Below, in pieces: positions 34,332 to 46,983 of a stretch of 64,000 nucleotides of DNA. The translations under genes and the position numbers were made by a program. The stretch covers positions 9,985,047 to 10,049,046 of the forward strand of contig NC_047066.1 of the NCBI RefSeq assembly GCF_902459465.1, written 5' to 3'. The notes below the pieces were generated by a model. That model was not told the DNA's origin. It searched no databases and was given only the letters and a program-made list of their open reading frames with translations. This DNA is from Asterias rubens (Eukaryota > Echinodermata > Asteroidea > Forcipulatida > Asteriidae). Numbering within the stretch: position 1 is the first letter of the stretch; each line of letters starts with the position of its first letter.

Positions 34332-35715
34332 TAAGTTGCTCTTTGTTTAAATGTACACATTTCTATGAAATTTCATGGATTGCTGGAGCAAGGGTACAAT
34401 TTGTCGGTGTATGTATTATTTGTTCGAAACGGAAAGGGATCAAATTGAGTGCGTGTTGATCGGGTCGGGTGCCTTTTTTTGAGTTGATTGTCATGTCAGG
34501 ATTGTGTTGACATTTTGATTCAGGTTGATGTTGATCACCATTCAGACAAAGCCCCACTTGTGTGGCCAATGGCCATATCACGCAAGTGAGGCTAATTCAG
34601 ACAGTGATGGACACTGCAGTGACCGAGCTGAGTGTGGATGAGTTACTAACCCTCCATCCTACGGTCACATTATTACGATTATCGCAGTATCGTAGCGTCA
34701 TACGTTATCGACCCTTATGTTTTCGGTCCCCAACTTTGATTCCCGTTTACCGCGAGATTGTGCAAGCTGCACCAGTGACAGAAGCTATGCAGTTTACTCA
34801 CAGTCTGTATTTTCATCAGGCTTAATCATGCTGAGAAAAAAGTTTCCTGTCGTTGGTTATGCTCAAACATTTGTAAAATGATTGATTTTTGGTACTAATC
34901 ACTAGTGCATTATTATGCCAACATTCAAATGAGTCAAAGAAACATCATCCAACCTCGAAAGTTCAAAACAAAATTACTATCTGCTAGATTGAGTTTCATT
35001 CTGCTTTAGTCACTAGATGGATAACGTGAGGTGGTTACTATTTGGGATTCCATGGTGTGCCAATATGGGGAAAATATTAAAATATTTTAAGTGAAAATGT
35101 CAACAAATTTTTATTTTTTATTTACTGCATACTGTAATAAATTCCGATAAGCGTAATAAATATTAAGTCTACAAATATTAAGTTTTGCATGATCTTAGAT
35201 GTCAGTCGCTATCTAGTAATTGTGTTTTTTTTCCCCAAAGCACATGGAGTTTTCCTCACACATCTAAAATCAAAATTTCTTCATTGTCTTCAGAAAAAAG
35301 TTGATGTGATATTTCCACCAGTCTGCAGTAGGATGCCAAAACGCTGACTGCATGTCGTGTTCAAGTGATCTAGAGCACTGAATTCAAGTTGTGGTGTGGT
35401 GGCTGAGTCATCACAATAAGTGTTTGAATCTAACTCCTGACAATGCCTGACTGTAACATTCATATTCAGGTGGATCAAATATTTGAAGGTGTCTTCAAAT
35501 TATGCTTTTTCCCCATTTGACATCATTTCGCGGAAAATTAATAAAGTTTTCTGATGTTCTCTTTTATTTCCAAAGCTTTGACAGTGTGAACTGTTGCCAA
35601 ACATCTCGTCATAGCGAACATTTAACCCCAATAATGATGATCTATCGGTACGATGGTCTTTGGTGCTCAAGTAAACACAACCTAATGTAGCATCTGTTGA
35701 GTAGGGTCTTGCCTC

Positions 35716-38700
35716 ATGGAAACCGTAAGTATAGAATGTCATAACAGTTTGCTTAGCACATCAAAAATTTTGCTCAGCAGAATTTGGGTTACATGTACCA
35801 GTCAAATTAACAACTGAAATTACTGACTTGTGACTGGTGCCATATTCAATTTTGTAGCGTCACAAAAGAAGTTGCCTGTGGATATATTCATTATGCCTAT
35901 AGGTCTTGGAAAAATCAGTGCTGAAATCAAACATTCGTGAAACACGACACTCATCAGGCCTCAAAATAACCCATGGCACCCACAGCAATTGCCTTGGTTC
36001 CCTTTGCCTTTGCTGTGGTTGCCCTTTGCAAAGTTCCAAAATAAATTAAAATTTTCCTGATAGAATTACCCCTTACTATTGATGTGCCTTTTTCGAATGA
36101 AATTCAACAAGGCCTAAAATTGTTCATAATCCAAAAATAAACTGTGTAACTATTTTATGCTTTTCTCTAAACAGGCTACGACACCAGCCCCCAATGAGCT
36201 GCTCCTGCCCGTCCCAGTCATCGTTGTTTTAGCCGTCGGAGGATACCTACTTCTAATTGTTATTCTTCTTGTGGTTCGCCAATGTCTTGTGGTAAATATT
36301 AACTTGTGCAGGCCTTGAATAACCCATGGCACCCACATCAATTGCCGTGGTGCCCTGTACTTTCGCTCTCTGCAAAGTTCCAATACAAATTTACATTTGA
36401 TTCATAGAAGTGCCCCTTTAAGAGAAACATTGGTGTGCCCCTTTAAGAGAAACATTGGTGTGCCCCTTTAAGAGGGAAGTTTAAGGCCTGTTTGTGGGGT
36501 TTTAAAGGGTGTGTCAGCTAAAAGATTGGAAATATAAATGCTCACAGAATTGCACATAATTTACATGGTTTGAAAACTGTGATGCTGTTGTAATAAGTCT
36601 CAAGTCAATGTTTGTGATAAGTTATCATTTCTTCAATCATCTTGTATAAAATGGTGTTAACAAACTGTCTTTGGGGTAATTAAGTGCACACTGTGTTGCT
36701 TTGCAATTGAAATAATTGTTTCTTGTATTTAACGAAACGCTTGTTTGTTGTTGAAACAAGGCACGGGGCATCTGCATGGCCTGCTCACCCTGCGGAAAAG
36801 AAGACGGTAGTCTACAGTGTTGTGATTGTTGGATCTCTTGTGCCGAGGGGTGCAACTGCTGTGCCTACCCTAACACCAAGTCATGTCTTGACTCTCTGTG
36901 TGGACCTCCTGATGATGTAAGTATGGGTGCGTTCGATTAGCTTCCCTGGGTCGACCCCGGTCTTCCCCCAGTACTTTCGAAAAGCTTTGACGTCATTCCA
37001 GGGCTTCACCCGGGTCAGCCCCTGATCAGTGCCCTGCTTGTGGAGTGGGTCACTTTGGGGCTGGCCCCAGGTGCATGACGTCACCACGAGAGGGTGAGTG
37101 ATCGTTCGATTAGCTCTTGTCAGGGGCTCACCCACTGAGCACTGCAAGGTCAACACAGGGAAGCTAATCAAACGCACCCTATGAAAGGGTTGAGGGAGGG
37201 TGGGTGGGGGGGGGGTGAGGGAGGGGGAGGGGGAGTCTATGTGACGGGGAGGAAAAACATGATTAGTCCCACTGCAGCGATAACAAGAACAATAACGATC
37301 ACGACGCAAAGAGAACGCGTTCTATTGGTTGAATTGCTCCACGCAGAATACGCACCCGCTCATTCAACCAATAGAATGCGTTCTCTTGGCGTTGTTATCG
37401 TTCTCGTTCTCGTTATCGCTGCAGTGGGACCGGGCCTTAAGGGGAGACTGGTGAGGGAGAATGGAGTCTGAGCTTCAGCTAGTGCTATTTCCAAATTTTA
37501 AACAATTTTCTTTTTTCTTTTCTTTTTTTCATTATTTTCAGAGGTGCAGCATTGCTAAATGTTTATCCTGCCAGACGTGTCAAAATGAAACCTGCTGTGG
37601 AGACGACAGCTCAGGTTTCGAGGTAAGTCAGACTAGTCCACTTTCCTCATATCAGAGAGCCTAGGGCTCTGGCTTAGACTCCTTCAGGTTTTCTATAAAA
37701 AAAATTATGCTTTCACTAAGGGGCTTAAATCATATAGATGCAGCCTAAGCTGAAGCTCGAGTCTAAGCCTTGGTTTTGAAATGGCCCATAGAGAAATCAA
37801 ACAAGTTAAGTAATTCATTACTAAGTTTGCTTCAATTTTCAGATCATAATAATCATAAATCTTCAGATTTCTCCCCTCTATTTATGTTTTCAATTCAGCA
37901 GCTTATGAAGTTTATTTGAATGCCAAGTGTGCTTGTTGGATTTTAACTTTGACTTCTGAACTAACATAACATGACATAGCTATCCTTTATCTTTTAACAA
38001 AAAGTCCAGAATGAACTAACTCGATTAACCTAAACTAATAATTTCACAAGGTTTTTAATTATTCTTGAGTCCAAAAAGTAAACAAAATTGATAACCAACC
38101 AAAGTTAATAACTTTCGATTCATTTTCGATATCAATCAACCCAATATTTATCAGCCTAATAATTTGCATCAATCTAGTAAGATAATAGTTTTATCAACCC
38201 AAAGTTGATAGTTATTGACCTGATCAATTGACATTTTTGGGCACAATAATTTGTTATCAACTTATTAAGTTGATAGGCGTTCAGCCAGGAAGTCAATAGC
38301 TATCAACCCAAAGTTGATAGTTATTGAACTGATAAGTTGATAGTAATCATACCAGTAAACTAATATCAACCCCGATTAGTTGACATGCAGCCTCTTGAGT
38401 TTCTTTGACAAATCCTTCTTCTTCCCCTGACCTTGATAATATATTATTTTTAGTTATGTGGGGGCGGGGATACCTGCTCAAGCACTGGGTGTGAAGTGAG
38501 TATTTTAGTTGTTTTTGACAATGGCTTTTACATGAATGTCTTTCATCAGCCGATTGCTTGCTTCATTGCCCAGGGGTGTTGGTGGTTTTTCCATGAAGTC
38601 CTGATCGGGGGATATATTGTACCCTGTTTGGGTGACCTCTATGCAATCTCAGATAGTGTACCTTTTTGGGGGTATATACCTTTTCTAGTGACCGGAGAAC

Positions 38701-41700
38701 ATTTTGTGTCTAATAAGAATTCCATTGGCATTTTTACACTTACTCTCATTGAAACCTGTGCCTACTTTCATAAAGCTGTTAAGCAGAAAATATTGCTTAT
38801 CAAATTTATTGCTAAGCAAAATTGAGTCGGCACCAGACACAACAATGCAAACTTAAAGTAATTTGGGCTGGTAACCTGATTCTGCTAAGCAATTCTATTC
38901 TGTGCTTAGCAAGTTTTTGTGCTGAAAGGCTTTATGAAATTGGGCCCTGGTTATCCCAATGTGGGTACAATTAAATCCTGATTTGGACTCTTGGTTACCA
39001 ACAACACCAGTTACCATAGCAACTCATCACTTCATCATCATAAAGCATGCAGTCATCTTAATCGTTATCTCATTAAATGCATGCGACTTCAAAGATCTGT
39101 CTTCAAAGCAAGCGATCTCGATACCGAGAGAGGACATTAACTTGCATCATGCTCCATTTACCGGCTCACCGTTGGTATCCTGCTTTTCATCTTTTTGTTT
39201 TTCCATCTGTTAAATCCTCCATAAATTCATCTTCCTATACTCTACAGAACCTTAAGACTCCTTTAGTTAGTGTCTGTAATATGTACAGGTATGGCTATAC
39301 AATGCACTATTGTTTTCATCTGAACTCTTCCATTCGTTGCTAAAAAAGATCGATGTTTTAGGTTGATTGGTCTTGATTTTAAACCTTTCAATATTCCGTG
39401 AAAGTGTTATGTGTTAGAAGGTTAAACCAAATTATATTGTTTTTCCCTGATGCAAACAAATTAACATTGATTAAATCATGTGGTACCGCCTATGCCAAGG
39501 ATTTGAACAGCCTATAGGCATCAGGCTAGCTTGGTGGTCTAGTGGTAAGACATCTGCTCTAGCTAGCTATGGTCATGGCCTATGGATTCTGTTCACAGAA
39601 CTCGGGAAAGTACTGAGTTTACAGTGCTTTATAAACACAGTGTAAGGGTTAAAGCCAAATTAGAAACCGTCATCGCTGTAAGATCTTCCATTGCGTCATC
39701 GCCTTAAGCCCGGTTCATCCTGCGAATGCAAATGCGAAGCGAATTTGACGTGAATTTGACGTCACAACTCTGTTTTCGCTGTGAATATTCGCAAGAGTCG
39801 AGCACAGCTCAACTGCTGCGAATTATTCAATGCGAATTTGTAACGTCCACATTCACTTCAGGAAGTATGAACCAGGCTTCAGTGTGGAACAACAGCGACA
39901 GGGAAGCTAATCAGGAACCCAAAGTATAGATGTTGTTGCAATCTTTTGATGCCATGCTTTTTGGCAAAGAAGACGGCATCCAATGTGAAGTGATTAAAGG
40001 CTACCTCAATTCACCCCCTTCTCCGCCATGTTAGTGTTAATATTCCACACCAAGTTCATGTAGAAGTATGCATAGAAACTTTCATTTCAAAACATGCCAC
40101 TCACAAAGTCCACCATTAGAAGTTAAAAGGTCACCCTGTACCTGTTAACCATTTAATGTCAGTATTCTTAATACATTTATGAGCCCGCCCGCATCTTAAT
40201 GTGGGGACGGGGACTTTTTGAGAGAGATTTTGCCTTTGGAAAATATCATTTGCCACAATGAAATCCTGACTTGACAAAGGAAAAACAACAACGGTTCTCA
40301 CAATTAGCTCCAGGATTTGGTGTTGTGTGAGAAAAGTGAGAAACACCTTGCTGTGACTTGCTGAACCTCTGCCATGAGCCACGGCCCAAAATCTGCCACG
40401 GTATGCTGGGATCTTGGAATGCTTGGACTTATCTACCATTGAGCTGAATTTAATGACAAAAAACGGTGGCGGCTCGGCCATTTTCGTTTGCCATATTTGT
40501 ACAAAACAGGACAAAGGTTTGGAATTGGGGATTACACAATAACCCCCGGAAAGGGATTTCACAGAGCATCTTTTCCAGAACTGTTGTTGCTCTTTGTGTG
40601 TGTGAAAAGAAGCAAATCTTGGTAGGTGCCTGCCTGTGAACGCTACACGCTTGAAAGTCTCTTAGATGTAATTGTCAGCTGTCCGGCTATCAGTAAAAAA
40701 AAAATTGGGAAAATCTTAAGTTGTCCTGGATAATAAAAAACATCCACCGTATTGTGTGTAAGTCTTTCAAAAGTATTTTTGCGGATAAACACTTTATCCG
40801 ATGTTAAGTGGTTAAAGACTTGTTCCTTTGTAGTTAGTTTTTGTGAGGGATATTTGTGTCCAGCAGAGTTTCATTTGAAATGATCAATAGTTTTCCTGAT
40901 CATTCAGTGAAATGAGAAAAGATGTACATGTGTACTTTTGGTTGCATTGAAAGATTGTTGTGTGTCAAACCCTAGATAACAAACACCCATTCACTACTAA
41001 ACAAGCACCATATCCTACCTACCAAACAGCCATTCACTACTAAGCACCCCATCTTACATCAACTACTAATATAAGCACCCTCTATCCTACCTACCAAACA
41101 CCCCTTCACGACTAAGCACCCTATTCTACCTACCAAAATCTTACCCACCTCTAAGCACCATATCCTACCCACCAAACACCCCTTCACTACTACTACCTAC
41201 CAAACACTTACCCACTACTAAGCACCCTGTCCTACCTACCAAACACCCATTCACACAAGCACCCTATCCTATCTACCAAACACCTATCCACTACAAAGCA
41301 CCCTGTCCTACCTACCAAACACCCATTCACACAAGCACCCTGTCCTACCTACCAAACACTTACCCACTACAAAGCACCCTATCCTATCTACCAAACACCT
41401 ACCCACTACAAAGCACCCTATCCTACCTACCAAACACCTACCTACTACAAAGCACCCTATCCTACCTACCAAACACCTACCCACTACAAAGCACCCTATC
41501 CTACCTACCAAACACCAATCCACTACAAAGCACCCTGTCCTACCTACCAAACACCCATTCACACAAGCACCCTATCCTACCTACCAAACACCTACCCACT
41601 ACAAAGCACCCTATCCTATCTACCAAACACCTATCCACTACAAAGCACCCTATCCTATCTACCAAACACCTACCCACTACAAAGCACCCTATCCTACCTA

Positions 41701-44700
41701 CCAAACACCTACCCACTACAAAGCACCCTATCCTATCTACCAAACACCTACCCACTACAAAGCACCCTATCCTACCTACCAAACACCTACCCACTACAAA
41801 GCACCCTATCCTACATGTACCTACCAAACACCTACCCACTACAAAGCACCCTATCCTACCTACCAAACACCTACCCACTACAAAGCACCCTATCCTACCT
41901 ACCAAACACCTACCCACTACAAAGCACCCTATCCTACCTACCAAACACCTACCCACTACAAAGCACCCTATCCGAATTCCAGCTGTTGCCTCATATTGTT
42001 ATCCCATTTAGCATCATCCCTATCCTACAAGCCTCAATCCCCAACCCTAATTCCACTATTACCTCAAATCCCAATCCTTCTATTACCCCATACCTGTATC
42101 TCACTTCCAACCTCAAACTTCATCCCCATCCCACTTACCTCATACCCCTGTCCCACTCACCTCCTACTCTTACCCCCACTAACCCTATCCCATTAGCCTC
42201 AAACCCCTCCCCTATTAACCACACCCCTACTGACCCTCCCCTACTAACCACACCCCTTTTAGCAATACCCCCGACCAACCAGACCCCAAATCAACCACAC
42301 CCCAAATCAACCACACCCCGACCAACCACACCCCGACCAACCACACACCCTAATAACCACCCCCCTAATAACCCCTCCCCTCTTACCCCTCCCCTACTAA
42401 CTACACCCCTACTAACCCCTCCCTACTAACCACACCCCAACCATTCCATACCCCTCCTAACCACACCCCTACTAACCTCTCCCTTACTAACTACACCCCT
42501 ACTAACCCCTCCCCTACTAAACCCTCCCCTACTAACCCCTCCCCTACTAACCACACCCCTACTAACCCCCCCCCCCCCTACTAACCACACCCCTACTAAC
42601 CACCCCTGAATGTTTACCTTTCTCGACACACACACAACCTCTTTCTCAAGTCCTGTTGCAGTTGTGGTGGCCCATCGTGTTGTGATGGGAGCCTAACTGA
42701 CTCATGTTGTGGGGATGGGGGTCTTTGCTCCTGTCTGAGCTGTGAAGTGAGTATTTTTGTTAAATCATCCTTTTTTGATTTTATTGAAGACCTTTGGGTA
42801 TCTTCATCTGTAGAAGTACCTTTAGTCCAACAGATGTACATTTAAAATTGGTCTTTTAGTGTTAGCAAGGCTTGAATTTTTGGAAACGGTTTCGAACAGT
42901 ATACTCTGCTCATCTTCAGACCAAACCGGCTCTTTTCAGAGTCAACACTCCCTCAAAAAGTGATTTCGTACTTTGTTGTAACCACAAGTTTATATAGTTT
43001 ATTATGATTCACACCATGCAAAGCTTTAAACATTACTTAGTCTTGGGCAAGTTGAATATCAATTTTGCAGTGAAGGTCTCCTGAAAAGGTTAAATGTGCT
43101 CATTCTTCCCAATTGTTTTATTCTGTCAGTGCATATATCCTATTTTAATTTAGGATTTGGTTGTCAACGACAGTAGAAATGTTGACTCTGTTTTTAGACC
43201 ATGATGTCAAGATCTCAACCCAGGTCTTTCCCATATATATTTTTGTCAAATCCTGCTTATTGCATGTGTTCAGGAAAACTAGTTCTCATAAAGTTGCTTT
43301 GCTTCAGTTGTATCAAAGTTTTATTGCAATTACATCTTATGATCATCCATTATGCAAATCACTCTCCATGGCAGTGTAAGACCCTTTTGGAAACCCTGGC
43401 TTAAGCCCGGTTCATGCTCCCTGCGAATGCGATTGCGAAACGAAACATTTGCTGCAAAAAACAGGGCTGTAAAGTCAAAACTCATATCGCATTTAAATTC
43501 CCAGACAGTATTTAGTTTTGGACTTGAGCCATGGTTTTGAAAAGGACCTGAGATAAAATGTACAATCTTTGAAAATTCGTTTAATAGTGAAATCTTTCAT
43601 TATTCATTAGTCATTGAAGTCAAAATTCATATTGCATTCGAATTCGCAGACAGTATTTTGTTGTGGGACTTGAGCCATGGTTTTGAAAAGGACCCGAGAT
43701 AAAATGTACAATCTTTGAAAATTCATAGTGAAATCTTTCATTATTCATTAGTCATTATGTTTCACCCATGTTAATATGCTATACAGTGTAAACCATAGCG
43801 TTATATAATCGTATGATCTGACTACATGTACACTAATTGATGACAGTGACTAGTCCGCAAAAGCAAACAAATGTCACGAGCAGCCTCTGTCTGCCGCACT
43901 CACCATTTTGGGAGTCAAATTGCATGTGAACTAGACTGTATAACACACCCGAAAATTGACTCCCAAAATGGTGCGACCAAGATAGTGTGATGATGACATG
44001 TGTTGAATCGGGTCAACAGACGGCTGGGAAATATAGAAGTAACTAAAAAAGAATCATTGGCATTCGACCTCTTTGGACTTTTCCATAGATTATATCTGCA
44101 GTTGTTGCCTGGTTTTCTTTTAGATATAGGTAATTTTCCATACAGGGCTATATTTTATTGCAGGGGCTGGTCATAAATGACAGTCCAGTTATTCTTTGCT
44201 ATTAACTCCACACAAATGTTCTCACTAATCATAAGGTTTATACATGTAATTGTTTCTGCGGAGACTTTCAAAACAGAACTAAAGATGACTGCTCTTTACA
44301 CAAGCGTACTTTGTCTGTTCTTAGCAATGAGTTTTCACAATGTTTAATCATTGTACATCTATTTCATTTTGCCGAAGCACAATGAGTAATGTATTTTAGA
44401 ATGTGCGCTTTATAAATAAATAAAAGTAAAAATGGTAGTTTCTTATACAGCGTGCATATCTGTCACTCAGTGACACTCGAGTGCTTCAACATACAGCATT
44501 TCCTGCAAGGTATGTGGGACTACGTTTGAATGGACCCTTCTCATGAAGTATGCTAATTACATTCACGCATGCGTACATACCCTGTTGGTTGGCAAACGGC
44601 ATAGAGTTGTGCACTAAGCAGACGCGCAATCGCGTCTGCGTCACGCACCCATTAGCCGTGTACAAAACAGCGCGATGTTCCCTCATTTTGCCAACCAAAA

Positions 44701-45085
44701 CGTTAGTGCGCACGCGCTACGTGCAATTTACATATTTCATGGGAAGGGTCTATTGTGAGACTATATGGTCCGATTTCACAAAGAGATAAGATTGATCATA
44801 ACTGCAAATCAATTGTAGTTGCATGATACTGACGATTTGTCTCACGATGGATTTTATTGCTTGGTGAAATCGGCCCCTAATCCTTTTATAGCACCATGTA
44901 ATGGTTTACAAGATGTTGTAAATCCATATTATAATGTAAAATGACCCTTTCAATATCATCTTTCTCCATTTCCATCCCCCCCCCCTTTCCTCAAACCACA
45001 GTGTGCAGGATGCGACTGTGCTTGCCAGGCGCCGGAGTGTGACACGATCGACTGCTTTTGCTTCAAGATAAACATGCACAACTAG
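35716..45085 (+). CDS. Cysteine-rich single-pass membrane protein, 7 coding exons
   Basis: Exons: 35716-35724 (ATG GAA ACC then GTAAGT), 36175-36291, 36761-36916, 37542-37622, 38454-38495, 42651-42746, 45002-45085. Every junction is GT-AG and phase 0; the sum is 585 nt (194 aa). A short Pro-rich N-terminus leads into one membrane helix (about residues 12-37, VPVIVVLAVGGYLLLIVILL). The rest is a tail in which I count 39 Cys in the whole protein, about 20% of residues. They come as CxxC, CC and CCGD clusters (for example CMACSPC, LQCCDCW, NCCAYP, SCCGDGG, CDCACQ). No secretory Cys-knot spacing is recognised, and a palmitoylated or metal-binding cytosolic tail is one possibility. I do not recognise a family. 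The first coding exon (three codons) is the least certain part. A 5' untranslated exon probably ends at 34331. Confidence 0.72.
35955..36120. repeat. Interspersed repeat family E copy
   Basis: It has 'CCATGGCACCCACAGCAATT' and the following GTGGTTGCCCTTTGCAAAG. It ends about 55 nt before exon 2 of the cysteine-rich gene. Confidence 0.55.
36300..36490. repeat. Family E copy with short tandem duplication
   Basis: It starts GCAGGCCTTGAATAACCC 9 nt after the exon 2 donor. The segment GTGCCCCTTTAAGAG is repeated three times at about 36410-36475. Confidence 0.55.
36925..37180. mobile_element. Inverted-repeat element abutting a splice donor
   Basis: GGGTGCGTTCGATTAGCTTC is at the left and the inverse GAAGCTAATCAAACGCACCC at the right, 256 bp apart. 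It begins 9 bp after the exon 3 donor (GTAAGTAT) of the cysteine-rich gene. Internally there are further inverted GGGGCT-rich segments. Confidence 0.75.
37197..37245. repeat. G-rich tract
   Basis: At least five runs of three or more G in about 45 bp, including G10, meeting the sequence criterion for a plus-strand G-quadruplex. It sits between two foldback elements in an intron. Confidence 0.6.
37266..37430. mobile_element. Foldback element, 165 bp
   Basis: GTCCCACTGCAGCGATAAC is mirrored by GTTATCGCTGCAGTGGGAC. The inner arms AGAACGCGTTCTATTGGTTG and CAACCAATAGAATGCGTTCT also pair. Confidence 0.8.
38150..38370. repeat. Cluster of TTGATAGTTATTGA repeats
   Basis: ATCAACCCAAAGTTGATAGT plus TATTGA occurs twice (38196 and 38305), and many shorter TATCAAC/GTTGATA palindromes surround them. 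It lies in an intron of the cysteine-rich gene. Confidence 0.55.
38759..38947. repeat. GCCCAATTTCATA-family element
   Basis: ACTTTCATAAAGCTGTTAAG at the left and GCTTTATGAAATTGGGCCC at the right, with the TTGCTTAGCA-type interior. Confidence 0.65.
39530..39655 (+). mobile_element. tRNA-derived SINE fragment
   Basis: TGGTGGTCTAGTGGTAAGAC is a tRNA A-box-like head. It is followed by AAAGTACTGAGTTTACAGTG, the same body as in the SINE at 17400-17570. Confidence 0.6.
39704..39880. mobile_element. Inverted-repeat element with AAGCCCGGTTCAT ends
   Basis: TAAGCCCGGTTCATCCTGCG at the left and AGTATGAACCAGGCTTC at the right; the interior is rich in GCGAATTTG. A fragment of the left end recurs at about 43402 (TTAAGCCCGGTTCATGC). 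Confidence 0.65.
40990..41971. repeat. 39-bp minisatellite in an intron of the cysteine-rich gene
   Basis: The unit is ACCAAACACCTACCCACTAC + AAAGCACCCTATCCTACCT. It is regular from about 41280 to 41971 (roughly 17 units) and degenerate before that. Because 39 is 13 codons and the unit lacks stops in some frames, long fortuitous ORFs read through it on both strands (YLPNTYPLQSTLS on plus, CLVGRIGCFVVGR on minus). Confidence 0.92.
42200..42605. repeat. Degenerate pyrimidine-rich CCCCTACTAACCACA repeats
   Basis: Irregular copies of CCCCTACTAACC and ACCACACCCC, continuing from the minisatellite nearly to exon 6 of the cysteine-rich gene (42651). The plus strand is almost free of G here. Confidence 0.85.
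43472..43757. repeat. 145-bp direct duplication
   Basis: AAGTCAAAACTCATATCGCA (43472) and AAGTCAAAATTCATATTGCA (43617) open two adjacent copies sharing GACTTGAGCCATGG and AAAATGTACAATCTTTG. Confidence 0.8.
44533..44750. mobile_element. Inverted-repeat element
   Basis: GACCCTTCTCATGAAGTATG is matched at the right by CATATTTCATGGGAAGGGTC, with GTTGGTTGGCAAACG and TGCCAACCAAAACG as inner pairs. The centre carries the palindrome CAGACGCG(CAAT)CGCGTCTG. Confidence 0.7.
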
Positions 45086-46983
45086 ACGTGGCTGAGCCGA
45101 GCGGCGTACACTGTGCTGTAACCATAGCAACTTTACCAACAACAGACAACCGATGAGTGGATAATGGTCGTAATATGGAAACAACTTCATCTCTCTGGTA
45201 ACACGTCCCTAAATACCAAGGTTTTTTGTTTGTTCTGGATGACATTAACAATTTGTCTTAAAATCACTTTTGACTGATTTTTCAGACCAACGCTTGTTTG
45301 TGAGAGAGGATACTATCTTTTACTTGATACTAAAACGTATACCACACGTGGCTTCATATAGATATGGAAACTAAGTGAAATTCCAGTTGATTTGGTCAAA
45401 AAGAAATGAGTATAATTATAATACAATGGCGCACATGCAGAGACCTTTTTCGGTTTCTGCAATGGCAGGAATAAATACCATGAACAAAATCTAGGTACAT
45501 GTACAAAATGTTTTCAAACATTTTTTGACTTTCATTTTTGTGGGAGCACAATTGTTTCATTTACAAATTGACTGCCAGACTTATATTTTCAGTTTGTTAA
45601 TTCTGTACAGAGCGCGTGTTTATTTATTATTTAGAATATTATTTTGTCACATTATGCGTCGTATCGCCCTTAACTGATGACCACAAAATTCAGTAATTTG
45701 TTTGCATTAAACATGCATTGCTAATGCACTTGCACAATTTGTTTGCCAAAACGGTAGCGTACAAACTTTGATAGCTCTTTTTAGTCAAGGAATTTATAAC
45801 TTTCATTTGAGACACTGAATGTTCAAATAATGAGTTTTGTCGGGACCCAACCTTGTTACCTGCACTGCAGCCATGTACAAACGATTTATTACAAATATTC
45901 ACGCATTAAGTTGGCATGTATGAAACATTTATACTATTTTGTTGTTTCGAATCATCAGTCAAAATTTACCTGGTGAAAAAAGTAAACAAGTTTGAATTTT
46001 TCTGGGAAAAATTTGACGATAAAACTTTTAGGGTTCTGGTGCAAGATTTAATTATTTAGTGCCTCACTTTTGTATGTCAGGTTCATAACTCTGTGGAAAA
46101 CAAAACCCTTTTTTTTACAAACAGTTGCCTTGATGTCCATTTTGACACTAGGTTTATATTTATTCACCAAATAAAACTTATTAAGACAGCGTAATGTTAA
46201 TGTCTCCTATCTTTATGTGCTAGGATAAAGATGTGCACTGGTCTTACAGATCTATTGAACTCGGGGCCCAATTTCATAAAGCCTGTAAGCATAAAAACCT
46301 GCTTAGCACAAACAAATCTTGCTTAGCAAAAATTGCTCAGCAAAAACCAGCTAGATCACGATACAGTTACCATGTGTGCGACTGGTACCCAAACCCTATT
46401 TTTGCTTAGCAAAGCAATTTTTCAGCAGAATTTTCTGCTTAACAGCTATATAGAACTTGGCTCTAGTAACTCTGCTGCCATCTAGCATCCACAAACAAGA
46501 CTCACATTGTAGTTTGGTCTACCTTTTTGCATGTATATATTTTAGGAAAATAAATTTGCAGGGCTCGATTAGATGATCAAATTTAATGTGCATATTTAAA
46601 TTAAAAAAAAGTTAAATTATTATGGTTTATTCTGCTGAACAAGAGTAATTGATTCAGATTTACATGATCAATGTGGGAGAATTTAACTCGACACATTTGG
46701 AGTTTTTGGAGTTTGGGAGGTTTTTTTTAAAGTGATGTTGTAAATTATTTGACTTGCATTGTAAGTAGGGTGCAGTCGTTTGTGTGTATTAAGTTTGTAA
46801 ATTATGTTAATCGTACTTGACATCATTCGGTATTGTAAATATAAAAATTGAATGGAAAGAAATAAAAATATGAAGAAGAAAAAATAACTGGAAAACAATT
46901 TTGAGAGATGAGTTATTACTTTTTTGCCTCTCACTTATAATTAAAGAAAATGAATTTTTATACCTAGTGTGTATAACTCATTT
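45086..46983. other. Convergent 3' region between the cysteine-rich gene and the protease gene
   Basis: Probable 3' UTR of the plus-strand gene: candidate AATAAA signals lie at about 46171, 46551 and 46861. A GCCCAATTTCATA-family element lies at 46263-46456. For the minus-strand protease, a TTTATT (AATAAA reversed) occurs near 46626. No other gene was seen. Confidence 0.4.

Noticed and set aside
36881-37309. 142-codon minus-strand ORF
   Set aside because: It overlaps a real exon on the other strand, a MITE and a G-rich tract; proline runs come from the G-tract.
40131-40562. 143-codon minus-strand ORF inside an intron of the cysteine-rich gene
   Set aside because: Composition is not clearly protein-like, I recognise no domain, and no splice or promoter support is visible. 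It could be a decayed pseudogene; a protein search would decide.
41540-42429. Long ORFs on both strands (138 and 204 codons)
   Set aside because: They are read-through of the 39-bp minisatellite and adjoining pyrimidine-rich repeats, in an intron; the translations are pure repeats.
42651-42746. Alternative acceptor inside the Cys-rich exon (TTGCAG at about 42660)
   Set aside because: It would shift the frame; the CTCAAG acceptor keeps phase 0 and the Cys pattern.
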